A DNA stretch of 64,000 nucleotides. Source: Ulota crispa (Eukaryota; Streptophyta; Bryopsida; Orthotrichales; Orthotrichaceae). A program made the translations under genes and the position numbers. Numbering within the stretch: the stretch's first letter is position 1; each line of letters starts with the position of its first letter. The notes under the pieces were generated by a model that saw only the letters and a program-made list of their open reading frames with translations, searched no databases and had not been told where the DNA came from. This document shows positions 1 to 10,355 of the stretch, one piece after another. The stretch lies in NCBI GenBank assembly GCA_963920765.1, contig OY987245.1:14772727-14836726 (forward strand), given 5' to 3'.

Positions 1-1165
1 TCATTTTAAGGCTATATTCAATAAAGTTGGAGGTGTTTAAATTTGATTAAAAAAATATGGGAATTTTGAATTACTTGAAACAAAATTACATCAAAAAAGT
101 AGCAATGTTGTAATAAATGTTTGACAAAAAAAATGATTTTTTCTTTTGTCTTTCAAGAAGGTAGTAATGCCATGATTGAAGTAATGATGGACCACTTGAA
201 TAAAAAAAATAACATTAAATTCTCAAATTACATGCTCACAAAGTGTGACATTAGCCATTCCCTATATATATGTATATGTATATGTTCTCAATATGGGTTC
301 TAGTGCAAAGTTTGACACTATTTCAATAGTCCAAATTGCCTTGTATATAGTTGAAGTTGTATGGAATCTCTCACTTTGTCGTCAGATCATGAAAATAACT
401 ATAAAAAATAGAGACTAGGACAGAAGCAATGTGCTGGAAAAACTGGCTGCTAGTTCATTGTTAGCCAATGGAATTAGGAAAATAACCGGTTGGATTTTAA
501 ATATAGAGGATGCAAAACCGGAAAGAAATTTAAAAAGCCGGATTTTAACCGGTGCCTTCCAAAATTTGTAGGATTTTTAACCAGCTTTCATTAAAATACA
601 ACGGATTTTAGCCAGTAGGTTAAAGTATTCACTGGCTGATACCCAGGCAAGCCCACTGTTATACCTAGGTACCATTCCACAGCCCGTTGGGTATAGTTCC
701 TTGAAACACTATAGATATTATTTCTCACTCTAATACCCTAAACCCTATGCGGAGTGCACAATGGTGCAACGATAAACCATTGCCAAACAAATGCCATTGC
801 TGAAATCGTAAACAGTTGCCGGTTTGCCGCTCACAATCATCACATAGTTTTCCTAGACTTAGGGCGTTGGTTGTGAATTTATAACATTCACTATCAACAT
901 CTTTGTCTTTTACCTTTGTTTGTGATTTTTTCAGTGGTTGTGTTTTCTAATCCCTTTGAAATTGTCTTTTCATTTATGCATTATGAGAATTTAATAAAAT
1001 TACCGGTACAAATTTTGGTTTGGAGGAAATTAGCTGGTAAAAATTTGAAATAATAGGAAATCAATCTGGCATTTTTTTAATTGAGAAGATGCAACCGGTG
1101 CCCGCTAAAAAAACCTAGTTTAATTTTGGAATAGGAGGAAATCAGCTAGAGGGGCTCTAAAAATT
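1..1165. other. AT-rich intergenic DNA, no gene seen
   Basis: No coding region is supported here. The stretch 426-640 (words such as TTCATTGTTAGCCA and CCGGTTGGATTTTAAA) resembles 27514-27720, so part of it is a dispersed repeat. The rest shows only AT-rich sequence. Confidence 0.6.
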
Positions 1166-1171
1166 TCCCAA

Positions 1172-1487
1172 TCACTGGACAGAAGACAATATATTCCCTA
1201 CAAGTGCCATGCGCCACCTTTTGCAGGGTGGGGCCAAGGAGCTTTTTCATATCTCAAAATTTTTGAGATTTCAGAATTTTACTATCTAGAGATTGAATTT
1301 TGGAATTTTGAATTTAGATTTGGATTCAAGGATCTGTTTTACTTCAAAGACGTTGGAGAAGTTTATGATTGAACAACAAAAAAATAGGGGGTAAATTATT
1401 ACTCTTACCTCTGTTTGGACCCCAACCCCACATTGAGAAAGGTGGTGCATGGCACTCGCAAGGGGGTATATTGTCTTTTGACTAGGA
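1172..1487. mobile_element. Foldback/MITE, family with interior TTGGAATTTTGAATT
   Basis: The ends are inverted repeats: AAGACAATATATTCCC followed by AGTGCCATGCGCCACC on the left matches the reverse complement of the right end near 1440-1487. The AT-rich interior resembles those of the elements at 10861-11155 and 30403-30633. It is non-coding; no target-site duplication was fixed. Confidence 0.6.
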
Positions 1488-1566
1488 CCATGAATTGCCC
1501 AGTTCATGCAATCTCATCATAGTGCTGTGATGACATGCTATTGCGATGACGAACATCGACGCAATA

Positions 1567-1946
1567 AGGTAAGAGGCTTGTAAATCGACCATCTAAGAGT
1601 TGAAACTAAATTTTGGGATGGTGGAACTTCTTGATATATTTTTCAGTAAATTTTTCTTGAAAGACAAGAGGAATTGGCATCTAACTCAAGTTATTTTGTA
1701 TTTTTTAGAACAAAGTGGAATTAGTTATGAAATTTTGAAGTGAAAAGATCATAAGGCTCTAAAATGATGCACCTTCTCAAATGCACATCAGCTTGTTCAT
1801 TATGGAAAGGCTATAAATAAAACATGTACTGGCTGAGATCATTTGGGGGAGGTGAGCAGAATTATTGCCCTAACTGAATGAGCAGAATTACTGCCCTAAC
1901 TGAATGAGCAGAATTACTGCCCTAACTGAATTCAAGCCTTCGACCT
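1567..1946. mobile_element. TA-inserting MITE of the AGGTAG family
   Basis: The element begins AGGTAAGAGGCTTG and ends with the inverse (CAAGCCTTCGACCT), flanked by TA on both sides. This matches the family whose TA duplication is shown by an empty site for 3340-3665. It contains a 26-bp triplicate at 1854-1931. Non-coding. Confidence 0.75.
1854..1931. repeat. 26-bp tandem repeat, three copies
   Basis: The unit GAGCAGAATTACTGCCCTAA CTGAAT occurs three times head to tail, differing by one base in the first copy. It lies inside the AGGTAG-family MITE and probably arose by replication slippage there. Confidence 0.9.
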
Positions 1947-2009
1947 TAGTTGCTATTGATTTTATCTACACTATCTTTGTACATACAAAGGTTTCTAAGT
2001 TTCTAAGAG

Positions 2010-3130
2010 ACAAACCCCCTTCTCCGATGTCGGAAGTTTGAACTATTCGGTATTCGTTGCTGATTTTGAAATATCTGCCGTGCTTGGTACAGACAGCATG
2101 GACTCCTTCCGATGACGGAGTGCAACTCACATATTTGCAAAGGTGGCTGGACCCAGCAAAGAGACGTTCAAGTTACTTTCATGGCTTCAACAATGTGAAA
2201 ATTGCATTGTGAAGATTTGAACTGTAGCACATTTTAGCATGTTTTTTCCGCAACTTAAGCTCATTATGATTATCTTACATAAGAATCATGCTCAATGTAG
2301 GCCTTCTTTTTCTCTAAGATTACTACAGTACACTAAATATTGCATTTAGGTTGCTTTCCCTTGGAAAATTATTTCAAACACCACATTACGTAAATTGAGA
2401 AAAACAGAGGGATCATTTTATACTCCACCTTAATCCTACATATAATAAATATAAACATAATTGTAGCTCAAAGTTGTAATTATTTGAAATTTTTGGAGGC
2501 AATCAATGAGACTTCACTAATGTACAAGAAAATGCACGGATGTTTTTTTGTAATATGCCAAATTGTACATAAAGATAGAAATAGTGAAAGTCCCAGAATG
2601 TATCATTTTCCAATTTATCTAATATGGTGTTCTCATGACTCATTTTTGACCACTTGGAGACTAATGCTCCTCTTTATATATTAGGATAGTACATGGTTTA
2701 TTACTTGGAAGCCACTGGTTTATTTTCCACAACTTTATTGTCGTTGTTGTCAGACCCTTCAAAAATTGTTTCTTACAGAAATTATTGCTGAAAGTTACTG
2801 CCGAACCAGTATTTAAATAATAAAAAATGCCAAGAAATTAGTGTGGGGCAGCCTGAACGCAATATTGAGTGTAAAAGACTCCCGAGTTTTTAAATCTGTG
2901 ACCTCCGATGTCGGAAGCCTGAAGTGGTCTGCTGAATGCAGCAGTCCCACTGTCACGTTCTAAGTTAAATGTACTGTGAGGTGTCAGCCGTGCCTAGTTT
3001 TCTGTTGAATGGAATCCACGTTGGATGGAAGGGGAGTGGTGGAATCTGGACATGTGTCATGAGGTCGGACGTCCCGTTCAATGACGAAGAATTTTGTTGC
3101 TCAGATATCGAAGTAAGCTTAAATATATGG
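2010..3130. repeat. Two GC-richer fragments with TCCGATGTCGGA
   Basis: The 12-bp palindrome TCCGATGTCGGA occurs near 2022 and 2905, each time in a short segment richer in GC than its surroundings, with shared words such as GCCGTGC. The same motif recurs three times in the GC-rich island 8669-9286. I read these as fragments of one repeat family of unknown type. No gene is supported between them; a 66-codon open frame at 2484 has no recognisable features. Confidence 0.45.
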
Positions 3131-3169
3131 GGAAATGTCGAAAATGACCCTGACAATCGGCCTTATCAT

Positions 3170-3790
3170 AATATTCAGTAGCCTGAAGAGAGGCTGTCTT
3201 TCTCAGGTATCACTCACGAACTTCATCTTGACAAAAAGAAAAAAAAGTTTTTTATTTTTATTTTTATTTATTTTTTCTAATTTTTTGACACGTCTGGCCC
3301 CCTTGACGTGTGTATACTAAACTAAGCCTCTCTTTCATAAGGTAGAAGGCTCAAAAACCGCCCAGGCTTTAAAGTCGCTCACCCTCCAAAATGTTCTCAT
3401 TCAGTACATGTATTTTTTCATAGATTTCCAAAATGTACAAGTGGTATACATTTGAGGAGGTGAGCGGTTATAGAGCCCTATGCCACTTCAGCTTCAAATT
3501 TTCATAGCTACTTCTACAAAACTTTAAAAAATATGAAACAACTTGGGTTAGATGTCAATTCTTCTTGTCTTTCAAGGAAATGATACTGAAAAATATTTCA
3601 AGAAGTTCTACCTTCCCAAAATTCAATTTCAGCCCTTAGATGGTCGGTTTTTGAGCCTTCTACCTTAAACTTTGACAAATTCAGCCAAGTGTCCCCATAG
3701 CTAAAGAAGGGTGTGGAATATTCCACACCATTTTCTTGGAGGGAGGGCAGCCTTTACTAGTACTACTAAATGTTATGATTTGGAAACTAG
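3170..3790. repeat. Dispersed repeat, copy 1 (interrupted by a MITE)
   Basis: Sequence from CAGTAGCCTGAAGAGAGGC through GGAGGGAGGGCAGCC matches 25262-25640 in the same order. Here it is interrupted by the MITE at 3340-3665, which is absent from the other copy. Non-coding, with an A/T-rich low-complexity run at 3230-3275. Confidence 0.75.
3340..3665. mobile_element. TA-inserting MITE, AGGTAG family (insertion proved by empty site)
   Basis: The terminal inverted repeats are AGGTAGAAGGCTCAAAAACC and its inverse GGTTTTTGAGCCTTCTACCT, with TA on each side. The related repeat at 25262-25640 reads straight through (CTTTCATAAACTGTGAC, TA at 25428-25429). This shows a 326-bp insertion into a TA that was duplicated, as Tc1/mariner-type elements do. 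It has no coding capacity. Confidence 0.88.
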
Positions 3791-4937
3791 TCCTAAGATT
3801 CTGAAAACATCAAAAATAGGCATGAGTGAACACTTTGAAGTCTGAACAATGAGTCGCTCTGAAAAACTTGTTCTCCATAGCATCATTCTCTCCCACCAAA
3901 ACTAATTTTCTCTTGATGCATTGCAAAATCAAGAATAGAAGCTGAATCCAAGACTTTGAAATCACACGGGTCCAAACCTTGAAGGATTCCATTGAACGTC
4001 TTAACCCCTAAAGAACCGTTGGCCCTTTTGGGGGTCAAATGGGATTTTGGGCATGTACTTACAACTAAACTACTTTGTGCAATTTTTTGAAACTTTTATG
4101 GATGATGGGGAATCCAAAGATCTATGTGGGCATCTAATTTTTTCTTCATTTTGACATTTATTGAAGAAGTTAAAAATGAATTTATGGAAAACAAGTGAGA
4201 TCAGGCAGCCCAAAAACTTCTTTAAAAATTGCATTTTTTCAAACTAAAAATATAAAATAGATTCTTTAGACTTGTATATAGGTGAGGGGCTTTTAATCAT
4301 TCAATTTTGATTGATGAGATGAAAGTTATGAGAAGTTTTAGTTTGCAAGTGAGTGTGGTTTTGAGACCTATTGCAAACTAAAACTTCTCATAATTTTCAT
4401 CTCATCAATCAAAATTAAATGATTAAAAGCCCCTCACCTATATACAAGTCTAAAGAATCTATTTTATATTTTTAGTTTGAAAAAATGCAATTTTTAAAGA
4501 AGTTTTTGGGCTGCCTGATCTCACTTGTTTTCCATAAATTCATTTTTAACTTCTTCAATAAATGTCAAAATGAAGAAAAAATTAGATGCCCACATAGATC
4601 TTTGGATTCCCCATCATCCATAAAAGTTTCAAAAAATTGCACAAAGTAGTTTAGTTGTAAGTACATGCCCAAAATCCCATTTGACCCCCAAAAGGGCCAA
4701 CGGTTCTTTAGGGGTTAAGACGTTCAATGGAATCCTTCAAGGTTTGGACCCGTGTGATTTCAAAGTCTTGGATTCAGCTTCTATTCTTGATTTTGCAATG
4801 TATCAAGAGAAAATTAGTTTTGGTGGGAGAGAATGATGCTATGGAGAACAAGTTTTTCAGAGCGACTCATTGTTCAAACTTCAAAATGTTCACTCATGTC
4901 TATTTTTGATATTTTCAGAATCTCAGGACTAGTTTCG
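3783..4937. repeat. Long palindrome, arms of about 570 bp
   Basis: The sequence from ACTAGTCCTAAGATTCTGAA runs inward to about 4350, then repeats as its inverse from about 4372 to TCAGGACTAGT near 4935. The loop is about 20 bases and the arms are nearly identical. The same 60-codon open frame therefore appears on both strands (3810-3992 minus, 4727-4909 plus); it is a shadow of the symmetry, not a gene. Near-identity suggests a young foldback or inverted duplication. Confidence 0.92.
4001..4718. mobile_element. TTAA-flanked foldback element inside the palindrome
   Basis: TTAACCCCTAAAGAACC at the left and its inverse ending GGGGTTAA at the right match the ends of the other TTAA elements here (24006, 31574, 35363, 57949). 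TTAA target sites with CCC termini are the piggyBac pattern. The symmetry continues beyond the TTAA into the flanks, so the palindrome is larger than the element. Confidence 0.55.
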
Positions 4938-4980
4938 AAATAAGGCCAATTGTTAAGGTCATTTTTGATATTTTGCCTAA

Positions 4981-5229
4981 AACACCATATTTGTTAATTT
5001 GGGAAAAATGGTACATTTGGGACTTTCAAAATTTTGATATAAAGGTTTTAGGTGGCCTTTTAAAACCTACACGTGTCCTCACTTGAGAGGAAGAATTTGC
5101 AAAGGAAAAAATCTTATTGGCTCAGATTGAATCTAATATCTTTGAATCTAGTTTAAAGTAACTTTTTGGATTTTAGGTGGAATACAAAGTGGGACACCTA
5201 TTTTTCCCAAATTAATGAATATGGTGTTC
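4981..5229. mobile_element. MITE of the CACCATATT/TTAATTTGGG family
   Basis: It starts AACACCATATTTGTTAATTT and ends with the inverse ending ATGGTGTT; the interior has the family words GGTGTCCCAC/CACGTGTCC. Sister copies lie at 6863-7115, 7662-7804, 9601-9859, 38270-38415 and 56433-56538. Non-coding. The target-site duplication is unclear. Confidence 0.75.
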
Positions 5230-5303
5230 AAAATATATTGCTGGTGTGCAAAGCCCGCACTTTGTGATTCTAGCGCCGTGTGTTCCAAGTCTGGGAACTA
5301 TGA

Positions 5304-5443
5304 GAGCATCTCCACTGCAGCACGTAGGCTGACCCGGAACACCCAGCTTCACGAATTAAGAGATATCAGATTCTGATCTGATGTCTCTTAATTTGTGAAG
5401 CTGGGTGTTCCGGGTCAGCCTACGTGCTGCACTGGAGATGCTC
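5304..5443. repeat. Near-perfect 140-bp hairpin
   Basis: GAGCATCTCCACTGCAGCAC at the left folds onto GTGCTGCACTGGAGATGCTC at the right through arms of about 68 bp, with a central TCTGATC. It is GC-rich against an AT-rich background. It could be a MITE (GAGCATCTCC ends occur in plant MITEs) or a recent foldback; a transcript would form a long perfect stem. Confidence 0.9.
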
Positions 5444-6050
5444 AGAAGAGGATGTTGCTTTCACCGCTACGCAAACAAAGATTCTCTTATGGTTGTTTCA
5501 CACATCATCCTTTTGTTTTTATAAGTCTGTACTAATACTACACTAAATAGTGCATTTAGGTTGCCCCACATTAATTTCTTGACAATCTACAATATATTAA
5601 TACTTACTAGTGCTATAATATATTTCATCAAAGATTCTTGCATTAAACAAATTTTAAGAGTTTGGTAACGACAATAAAAATGCAAAAGAACAATCAGCAG
5701 TATATAAGTTGTAAATCATGTGAAATCTTAACATCTAGAGAGTTACCTATGGGCACCTCAAATTGGCTAAGCAATGACTCATCACTTATAAGATAACGTT
5801 ATAGAGCACAAGAAAACTTTTCTTGGTTCCTTGTGGGAAAATTCCCAGCAAGTCCGATGTTTCCCAATGTTCAATGTTTCCAACGCTGTGAAACAAGGCA
5901 TTCTTTTTAGGGCGTTAGAGTTTTCGCCACAAGGGTCTCCTTCTAATTTGATTATAATTGGAGGGACAAGCTCGCATTTGCCACTGCATGTCAGAAGTGT
6001 CGTCACACTGGCTTCCTTTTGCCAGAAAAAAATGCAGTGCTGTGAAACAT
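5444..6050. other. Intergenic, no gene supported
   Basis: The opposed open frames at 5831-6157 and 5782-6063 overlap each other and lack homology I recognise. They run partly into the neighbouring MITE. I see no gene. Confidence 0.5.
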
Positions 6051-6052
6051 TA

Positions 6053-6479
6053 CGGGTAGTCACAGCTTCTCAAAGAATGAAAAGAGAATGGAGATTGAGA
6101 AGTTGTGGAGAGAAAGGAGGAGCCAATAGGAGCTCGTTCTTTATGAAGATGCCGTGACACCTCCATTTGTGTGTTTTGGAGAATGAGAATGGAGAATGGA
6201 GAATGGTTTACTTAAAGAAAGGTACCATGGTCAGCAATTGGAAGAGCAAAAATAGCTAGCATGAAAAGCGATTCACAAGCGAGGAAAACGAATAAAACAT
6301 GGTAAGAAGTTCACATGCTAACTCATTCTCCACTCCATTCTTCATCTCCAAAGGAGAATAATGAAGCTCTAAAAAGTTTAGCACGCTAATCAAAACGTCA
6401 CATGCGGCAACCACTAGCAACTCGGCACGTAAGAGTTCTCATTCTTCACAGTCGCTAGAAAAAGTGCCGTGACTACCCC
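6053..6479. mobile_element. TA-flanked MITE of the GGGGTAGTCACA family
   Basis: Ends CGGGTAGTCACAGC and GCCGTGACTACCCC are inverted repeats flanked by TA. The interior repeats the family phrases GAGAAGTTGTGGAG and GAGAATGGAGAATGG. Sisters lie at 26548-26974 and 59683-60119. 427 bp, non-coding. Confidence 0.8.
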
Positions 6480-6862
6480 TATTGGAAAACACCAGACTCA
6501 CCGGAGATTCTCTCACATGGAACCAAGAAATTTTTTTGTGTGGAGTAAGCCACCCTAAGGCAACCTAAATGCACTATGTAGTGCGGTGAGAATTGGCATT
6601 TAATAAAGTGTGAGCTTGTGGAAACAACCAAGTGTCCCGCTGGCTTTTGAAAAGGTTGGTTTTGATATTGGACAAAAGTTTGACAGGACGGAAAAATCAA
6701 TCAATGAGAGAAAAATAAAGCTTGCAGATTCTTTACCCTTGTGATATGTAATTAGCGCAGATGAAGTCTGGATTTGGTCGATCTTGTTTCCACAATGGAG
6801 GTTTTGAGATAGTTGGATGGTTCAAATGCTAGCTAATATGCAACAATGTGGTTTACACCTAA
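6480..6862. other. Intergenic, no gene seen
   Basis: A 73-codon minus-strand open frame (6479-6700) has no recognisable features and overlaps repeat sequence. Nothing else is visible. Confidence 0.5.
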
Positions 6863-7115
6863 AACGCGTTATTCATTAAATTGGGAAAAACACTTTCCCA
6901 AAATGTATTTTAGGAAGGCTAAATTTTGCATTGGTGAGGATATTTGGTGATTTGGAGTGAGTTTTTTTTGACAATTTCTATAAGGTATTTTATCATTGAT
7001 GTAAGGTCTTGAAGAAATCATCATACTAGTGTTCACTCTAAATCATTTAAAAACTTTTAAAATTGAAAAATTCAAAAGTCCCACTATGTAAGCTTTTTCC
7101 CGATTTAATGAATAA
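6863..7115. mobile_element. MITE of the CACCATATT/TTAATTTGGG family (diverged)
   Basis: GTTATTCATTAAATTGGGAA on the left is answered by TTTCCCGATTTAATGAATAA on the right. The interior is AT-rich and non-coding. Confidence 0.6.
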
Positions 7116-7660
7116 CAACTAACAAGTTCTAAGATATGGATGTGTGGGGTGTGGACTTGGGGGTTGAATGGGCAACTACAAGTAAGTGGATTCATTGACA
7201 ATTACTTCTAGATTGATGACTCCCCTTCCCAATACATAATCACAATTTCACAAATGATCTTGCAATAGTCAAAGAGTTACCACCTACTACAAAGAAACTA
7301 TTTTGTTCCAATTATTGGCCAAAAAGTATTACAAACAAAGAGAATTTAAGTATGGATGCATTTGACATTTTTAACAAACACACTTCAATTGAAATCAATC
7401 CAAAAACACATTTGCATTTTATTGGATGATAAAATTTAATAGAAGAGCCCTCACTACACAAAGGGAAGTCTTAACTTTATTCTTAACTTGTTGCCCATTC
7501 TTCCAATGTAACAACATGTCATAGGTTCTTTAGTAACACTATTCATCACAATTTTCAATGCACAACAAGCATGCTAGTATAGTAGTTTCTACCAAAAATA
7601 ATTGGAAAGTAGTATGGAGGACATTCACATTGATCATTGAAGCTAACTTAAGACCACAAA
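7116..7660. other. Intergenic, nothing recognised
   Basis: AT-rich sequence with no supported gene, RNA or repeat edge that I could define. Confidence 0.5.
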
Positions 7661-7661
7661 T

Positions 7662-7804
7662 AATGCCATATTCATTAAATTGGGAAAACCAAATTCCCAA
7701 GTTGTACTTCACCTTAAACCTAGAACTTGGTTTAAGGTGGTCACCTTAAACCTAGTTTGTTCCCAAAAATCAAGGTTTCTTCCCAAATTAACAAATATGG
7801 CGTT
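7662..7804. mobile_element. Short MITE of the CACCATATT/TTAATTTGGG family
   Basis: AATGCCATATTCATTAAATT and AATTAACAAATATGGCGTT are inverted ends of a 143-bp element. The middle contains a small hairpin around CTTAAACCTAGAACTTGG. Confidence 0.7.
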
Positions 7805-7916
7805 AAATTCTTTCAATTTTTTTTTAAAAGACGTTCAAATCCCTATCTTAAACAAGGTCTCAAAGTTTTTTGAACACCAAAATTTGGTGCCTTGTGCATT
7901 TATAGATTAAATTATA

Positions 7917-8272
7917 GGAAAAATTTCATGGAAACCCCTAAAGTTTGCAATATTTACATAGATACCCTTGCTTTTTCATAAATTACACAAATACCCTCAC
8001 ACGGCAAAAAAAAAAAAAAAATTATTTGTTTGTGCTGGTACTTTCTTCATGACCATTGTTGAAGAAGGGAATGTAATGAAACAAAAAAGAAGCAACATGC
8101 ACACAAAAGAATTAGGGAAATGGCATGCACAACAAAACAAACACTTGAAATTTTGGTCCAAAAGGTATTTGTGTAATTTTTGAAAAAGCAAGGGTATCTA
8201 TGTAAATATTACAAACTTCAAGGGTATCTATATAAATATGGCAAACTTCAAGGGTATCCACAAAATTTTCCC
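7917..8272. mobile_element. Mutator-type MITE, 9-bp target duplication
   Basis: Ends are GGAAAAATTTCATGG and its inverse with TTTTCCC. The flanks TAAATTATA (7908-7916) and TAAATTACA (8273-8281) agree at eight of nine bases. The terminal segment GGGTATC...AAACTTCAA is repeated once more at the right end (8213-8260). Three sisters at 17692, 59326 and 62512 share ends and interior. A 9-bp duplication is the Mutator/MULE signature. The open frames inside are shadows. Confidence 0.85.
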
Positions 8273-8310
8273 TAAATTACAAAGTGCTTTCAGCCATGAC
8301 TCATGAGAGT

Positions 8311-8668
8311 TACTCCATCTGTATTGAAATGATCTTCTTGTTGACCTTTATTTAGTGTCTCAAAATGATCTTCTTGTTGGAGGAGGAAGGGAGCTAGCAA
8401 CACTTGCACATAGTCCAAAAGCAAGGGCACGCTAACCAATCTCATGCCATCTAGTGAGTGGCCACCGGTGCTATTCAAAAATGCCTCAAAATTTCAATTT
8501 TCAAGCACTTTGAAACCACTCTAAAAACTAATTTATTACTCAAAATTTTAGAACTAGAGTAGGACATCAAACTCTAATCATAAGTCAAAAATTTGAAAAA
8601 TGGTTCTTTTTTAGCTTAATCTATAACATTTGTGTAACAGGAAGATCATTTTGGGACGGAGGGAGTGT
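8311..8668. mobile_element. Stowaway-like MITE with CTCCCTCCGTCCC ends
   Basis: The right end GGGACGGAGGGAG and left end TACTCCATCTGTATTG are inverted. The interior matches, in reverse orientation, the outer parts of 9287-10858, which is the same element with a large insertion. CTCCCTCCGT ends flanked by TA are typical of plant Stowaway elements. Confidence 0.75.
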
Positions 8669-9286
8669 AATTTATACAAATGACGCCTGGATCACTGCCA
8701 GCTGTAGCAAACCTCTGGTTGGAGACAACATCACGCAAACCCAGAGTTCGGGTCTACCGGGAGTGCAACTTCTGCACAGAAGCGTTGGTACGGCTCTGTG
8801 ATTATGAACCTTGTCCGATAACGGAGAGCTGGGCAGCCATGTCCCACAGCGGAGATCCTTCCCGGAATCGTATGAAAAGGCAGGTTCTCAATGAACACCG
8901 TTCGCAGGATTGGTTGCAGATAGACACCACCTACGTACCTCCGATGTCGGAGAAGTCTAGACTAGGTGCTCTGAAACTGCTACTCGGAACTTCCAGCCCG
9001 GGCCACCGAGTTGACGCACATGCTGGGCCTGGTCGATCCACCGACGGACCAGTGATCATTGTCGTGTTATCGTGTACTCTTGATGCTCCGATGTCGGACG
9101 AAATCAACTTTCTCTGATGGATACCGAACTTTCTAGATATCTCCTGGCACTTTGGCCTTTCGGAGGGTACGCCAAATTCGTTGCTCCGATGTCGGAACTC
9201 GGGAAGTGCTTGGTGACAGAAGAGTTGCCATGGCCAGCGCACTCGCGGAGCACGTTCCATTAGCTCGCACCTCCGTCCGTTTCATA
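8669..9286. other. GC-rich island of unknown nature with three TCCGATGTCGGA palindromes
   Basis: This 0.6-kb block is clearly richer in GC than its neighbours and sits exactly between two Stowaway-like elements. TCCGATGTCGGA-type palindromes lie near 8940, 9089 and 9185. A 145-codon frame (8680-9117, plus) and a 109-codon frame (8931-9260, minus) are open. Neither shows a domain I know, and overlapping frames are expected in GC-rich DNA. It may be a fragment of a repeat also seen at 2.0 and 2.9 kb, or a captured gene piece. Confidence 0.5.
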
Positions 9287-9600
9287 CTCCCTCCAACCCA
9301 AAATGATCTTCCTGTTACTAACAGGAAAAATATGAGCCCTCCACAAGGCCCTTAACCATTGAGCGCACATGCCATATTCACCAAAATGCATACCTAGTCA
9401 CACTGAATTCAACTAATCTATCATTACAAACGAGATCCATAAAATCCACCCGTATTGATTGATAGGAGACATAGGCCCAAAAGTGTAGGAATAAAAGATA
9501 CATGATTTGTCTATATTGATGAAAAGATTATAACAGTCAAACGTGAAACTTTTTCAAAAGTGGGAGGCAATATTTGGGACTGTGGGGTGCTCAGGGGTTA

Positions 9601-9859
9601 AACACCATATTTGTTAATTTGGGAAAAATAGGTGTCTCACTTTGTACTCCACCTAAAATCCAAAAATTTACCTTAAACCAAATTCAAAAGTATAAGATTT
9701 AGTTTGAGCCAATAAGATTTTTTCCCTTGCAAATTCCTCCTCTCATGTGAGGACACGTGTAGGCTTTAGGTGATCACCTAAAACCTTCACCTCAAAATCA
9801 CCTCAAAATTTGAAAGTCCCAAAATGTACTGTTTTTCCCAAATTAACGAATATGGTGTT
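9601..9859. mobile_element. MITE of the CACCATATT/TTAATTTGGG family
   Basis: AACACCATATTTGTTAATTT and its inverse near 9840-9859 bound a copy closely similar, over its whole length, to 4981-5229, in the opposite orientation. Confidence 0.8.
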
Positions 9860-10124
9860 CTTAAGAATGGTCTCTCTTAACATTTGTTGGGCCTAGAGTG
9901 GGTACATTAAAAGCGTGTGTGAAGTGTCTCTACCTTGTATGACTTTCCTATTGTACATCACAAAAACTATGAATAGGAAATGGCAATCTAGTACTATGTC
10001 ACAAAGTTCTTAATTATTCTCCTATTATTGTACGCAATCATAACTAATGTTACCCTTGCAAGTACTAGGTTAACAATTTTAATATAGAGAAAAAGGACCA
10101 TAGTAATATGTACATGTAATCATT

Positions 10125-10355
10125 AGCAAAATTTTGAGCCCTCCAAAAGGCCCTTATGAATGCGTGCTAGCTACATAATGTGGGTAAAAAAAATAGTAAT
10201 TTATTTATTTATTTTAATGCTTTTTTTGAGTGGTTAGTACAGTGTGTCATATGATCTGATTGCTTGACAAAGGTCAAATCTGACCTTTGAAATGGTCAGA
10301 AATTTTCTCTAAAAGCACATCTCTTAAGGGCCTTCTAGAGGGCTCAAATTTTTCC
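10125..10355. mobile_element. Small GAGCCCTCC-family MITE
   Basis: CATTAGCAAAATTTTGAGCC is matched by the inverse GGCTCAAATTTTTCCTAATG, giving a 230-bp non-coding element inside a larger member of the same family. A further single end of the family lies at 26041-26080. Confidence 0.7.

Noticed and set aside
3810-4909. Two nearly identical 60-codon frames on opposite strands
   Set aside because: They are the two arms of the palindrome; the frame has no domain and the symmetry explains both.
8680-9260. 145- and 109-codon overlapping frames in the GC-rich island
   Set aside because: No domain, no splice context, and long chance frames are expected in GC-rich DNA; kept only as an unexplained island.
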